Below the pieces are notes generated by a model. The model was given only the letters and a program-made list of their open reading frames with translations, did no database searches and had not been told where the DNA came from. A DNA stretch of 64,000 nucleotides from Tropicibacter sp. Alg240-R139 (GTDB lineage Bacteria > Pseudomonadota > Alphaproteobacteria > Rhodobacterales > Rhodobacteraceae), in assembly GCF_900537075.1 (NCBI RefSeq), contig NZ_UNRA01000001.1, positions 954,191-1,018,190 on the forward strand. Reading direction: 5' to 3'. Below are positions 62,203-64,000 of this stretch, piece by piece; position 1 is the first letter of the stretch, and each line of letters begins with the position of its first letter. The position numbers and the translations under genes were made by a program.

Positions 62203-63039
62203 TCAGTTGGCGCCTTTTTCACGGGTTTTGGCGAGGTTCCAGAGGGTGTCCAATTCTTCGAGTGTTGAGGTTTGCGGGGTTTTGCCCTGATTGGTCAATT
62301 CGGCCTCGACCGCTTCGAACCGGCGGGTGAATTTGGCGTTGGTGCGGCGAAGGGCGGTTTCGGGCTCAACGCCCAGATGGCGGCCCAGGTTGACCAGGAC
62401 GAAGAGAAGGTCGCCAAACTCATCCTCCATCGCGTCGGCGTCCAGATTGTCGCGTGCCTCGACCAGTTCGCCGGCCTCTTCGGTGATCTTGTCCAGTACA
62501 TTGCTGGCATCGGGCCAGTCAAAGCCGACGCGGGCAGCGCGTTTTTGCAGCTTCAGCGCGCGCAGGAGCGCGGGTAGGTTGGGAGCCACGCCGTCGAGCG
62601 CGCCTTTTTGTGCCTTGCCTGCACGTTCAGAGGCTTTGATTGCCTCCCAATCAGCAGTTTGCTGATCGGCGGATTTGGCGTTGGATTCCTCTCCAAAGAC
62701 ATGCGGATGGCGGTTGACCATCTTGTCAGACATGGTGCGCACCACGTCCTGAAAAGTGAAATGGCCCGCTTCCTGTGCCATTTGCGCGTGAAACACCGAT
62801 TGGAACAGCAGATCGCCCAACTCGCCTTTCAGCTCATCCCATGCCTCGCGCTCGATTGCGTCGGCGACTTCATAGGCCTCTTCGATGGTGTAAGGGGCGA
62901 TGGTGGCAAAATCCTGCTCGACGTCCCAGGGGCAACCGGTTTCGGGATCGCGCAAGCGGCGCATGATTTCCAGCAGACGCTCTATCCCTGCGTCAGAGTC
63001 GTGGATCAGAGGGTTTTCGGGCATTGCGGCAGCTTTCAT
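62203..63039 (-). CDS. mazG: Nucleoside triphosphate pyrophosphohydrolase MazG
   Basis: 278 residues from the ATG at 63039; an ATG at 63024 (MPENPLIHD) is as likely. Two MazG domains are present: MRRLRDPETGCPWDVEQDF, EEAYEVADAIEREAWDELKG and ELGDLLFQSVFHAQMA in the first, ITEEAGELVEARD and EDEFGDLLFVLVNLGRH in the second. MazG hydrolyses NTPs, including dUTP and non-canonical nucleotides, to NMP and pyrophosphate. It is divergent from the M20 gene. Confidence 0.94.
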   Translation of the reverse strand: MKAAAMPENPLIHDSDAGIERLLEIMRRLRDPETGCPWDVEQDFATIAPYTIEEAYEVADAIEREAWDELKGELGDLLFQSVFHAQMAQEAGHFTFQDVVRTMSDKMVNRHPHVFGEESNAKSADQQTADWEAIKASERAGKAQKGALDGVAPNLPALLRALKLQKRAARVGFDWPDASNVLDKITEEAGELVEARDNLDADAMEDEFGDLLFVLVNLGRHLGVEPETALRRTNAKFTRRFEAVEAELTNQGKTPQTSTLEELDTLWNLAKTREKGAN

Positions 63040-63090
63040 TCCGGTGTCAGATGCATCAATTCCGCACCTTACCTCAGGAGTCCAGACCAT

Positions 63091-64000
63091 ATGCCCATCG
63101 TGAACCGCATTGCCGAGTTTGCCGCCGATATGGCGACCTGGCGTCAGCATTTGCACACTATCCCTGAGTTGGAGTTGGAGTGCCATCAGACGGCTGCTTT
63201 TGTCGCCGCGCGTTTGCGTGAGTTTGGGGTGGATGAGGTGCACGAGGGGATCGCCAAAAGCGGTATCGTGGCGATCATCGAAGGGCGAGGGGCAGGCCTG
63301 ACCATTGGATTGCGTGCCGACATGGATGCACTGCCCATAAGCGAGGAGACGCGGTTGGACTATGCCTCGACCCATCCCGGAAAAATGCATGCTTGTGGGC
63401 ACGACGGGCACACCACGATGCTGTTGGGCGCGGCAAGGTATCTGGCAGAGACGCGGAATTTTGCGGGTCGCGTGGCGTTGATCTTTCAACCGGGTGAAGA
63501 GGCCGGTGGCGGTGCCGATGTGATGGTGCAAGAGGGCATCATGGAACGGTTTGCGATCACGCAGGTCTATGCGTTGCACAATGCGCCAGGCACCGAGGAG
63601 GGAACGTTCTTTACCACGCCCGGTCCGATCATGGCTGCGGTGGACACTTTTCACGTGCATATCCAGGGCAAGGGCGGGCATGGAGCGATGCCGCATGAGG
63701 CCCGCGATCCGGTGATGGCTGCATGTGGCATTGCGCAGGCGATCCAGACGATTGTGAGCCGCAACCATTATGCGCTGGACGATCTGGTGGTGTCTGTGAC
63801 GCAGATCCACACGGGGACCGTCGACAATGTGATCCCCGATACTGCCTATATCAACGGAACAGTGCGAACGTTCGATCCGGCGGTGCAGAAAATGGTGATG
63901 GAGCGGATGGAGCAGATCGTGGCCGGACAGGCCGCGAGCTATGGGGTCGAGGCCGAACTGGACTACGACGTTGGGTATCCGGCAACCATCAACGATGCGG
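63091..64000 (+). CDS. M20-family amidohydrolase (hippurate hydrolase-like), partial
   Basis: Open from the ATG at 63091 (AGGAG upstream) to the window edge, 303 codons. RQHLHTIPELELECHQTA, GLRADMDALPISEETRLDY, KMHACGHDGHTTMLLGAA and FQPGEEAGGGADVMVQEG are the metal-binding and catalytic motifs of the M20D group, which hydrolyse N-acyl amino acids. The dimerisation domain begins near residue 185. The C-terminus is beyond the window. No transporter or regulator is adjacent. Confidence 0.93.
   Translation, partial: MPIVNRIAEFAADMATWRQHLHTIPELELECHQTAAFVAARLREFGVDEVHEGIAKSGIVAIIEGRGAGLTIGLRADMDALPISEETRLDYASTHPGKMHACGHDGHTTMLLGAARYLAETRNFAGRVALIFQPGEEAGGGADVMVQEGIMERFAITQVYALHNAPGTEEGTFFTTPGPIMAAVDTFHVHIQGKGGHGAMPHEARDPVMAACGIAQAIQTIVSRNHYALDDLVVSVTQIHTGTVDNVIPDTAYINGTVRTFDPAVQKMVMERMEQIVAGQAASYGVEAELDYDVGYPATINDA

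Overview
The window is a stretch of alphaproteobacterial chromosome. Its content and order fit a marine Rhodobacteraceae (Roseobacter group, Ruegeria-like): GC-rich coding sequence, a one-cysteine DksA, OlsB for ornithine lipids, the yceD-rpmF-plsX-fabH-ihfA-merR string, the argS-SPOR-nagZ-scpA-scpB string, and the repeat families seen between genes. The taxonomic call is inference; no rRNA gene is present.

Layout. 1-3.8 kb holds the end of a tail module from a lambda-like siphophage, read leftwards. Every junction is a 4-base ATGA overlap. The tape-measure gene is truncated, another phage fragment carries a stop, and no integrase or capsid genes follow, so it looks like a decaying prophage edge. 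4-19.5 kb is housekeeping: glnE, a lipoprotein, an RlmI-type methyltransferase with a PIN protein, an M48 protease, a secreted DUF3604 protein, a VWA/DUF2927/MoxR group, dksA, a flavin monooxygenase and xthA. 19.8-22.4 kb is the most unusual part. A 159-residue protein carries seven identical MFSSGS hexapeptides at a 20-21-residue period and ends exactly on the seventh. A helical protein of unknown function and a translationally coupled DMT-family membrane transporter follow.

22.4-30.3 kb carries erpA, dgt, a small molybdopterin-domain-like protein, argS, a SPOR protein, nagZ, scpA and scpB. 30.6-36.8 kb has a dCTP deaminase, tRNA-Pro(GGG), and the lipid, ribosome and nucleoid operon (merR, ihfA, fabH, plsX, rpmF, yceD), with bamE divergent from it. 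36.8-50.3 kb holds olsB, an ABC-F ATPase, small metabolic enzymes, tyrS/anmK, a desaturase, selO, a DMT transporter, an EEP-family hydrolase and an HxlR regulator. 50.4-58.5 kb holds rhlE, an acyltransferase, a sterol-desaturase-like hydroxylase, a Fur-family regulator, two divergent DMT transporters and eno.

58.6-60.0 kb is a scar. An IS5-like element with TA target duplications splits a DUF1330 gene, and removing it restores one 95-residue frame. The IS transposase is itself dead and carries two ~40-bp palindromic inserts in opposite orientation whose hairpin bases covary. 60.2-64 kb has a GNAT protein, a GrpB-family protein, a nucleoside hydrolase, mazG and the start of an M20 amidohydrolase. 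Two further dispersed repeat families lie between genes: one with three copies (30.4, 47.35 and 58.7 kb) and one with two copies (44.4 and 62.15 kb).
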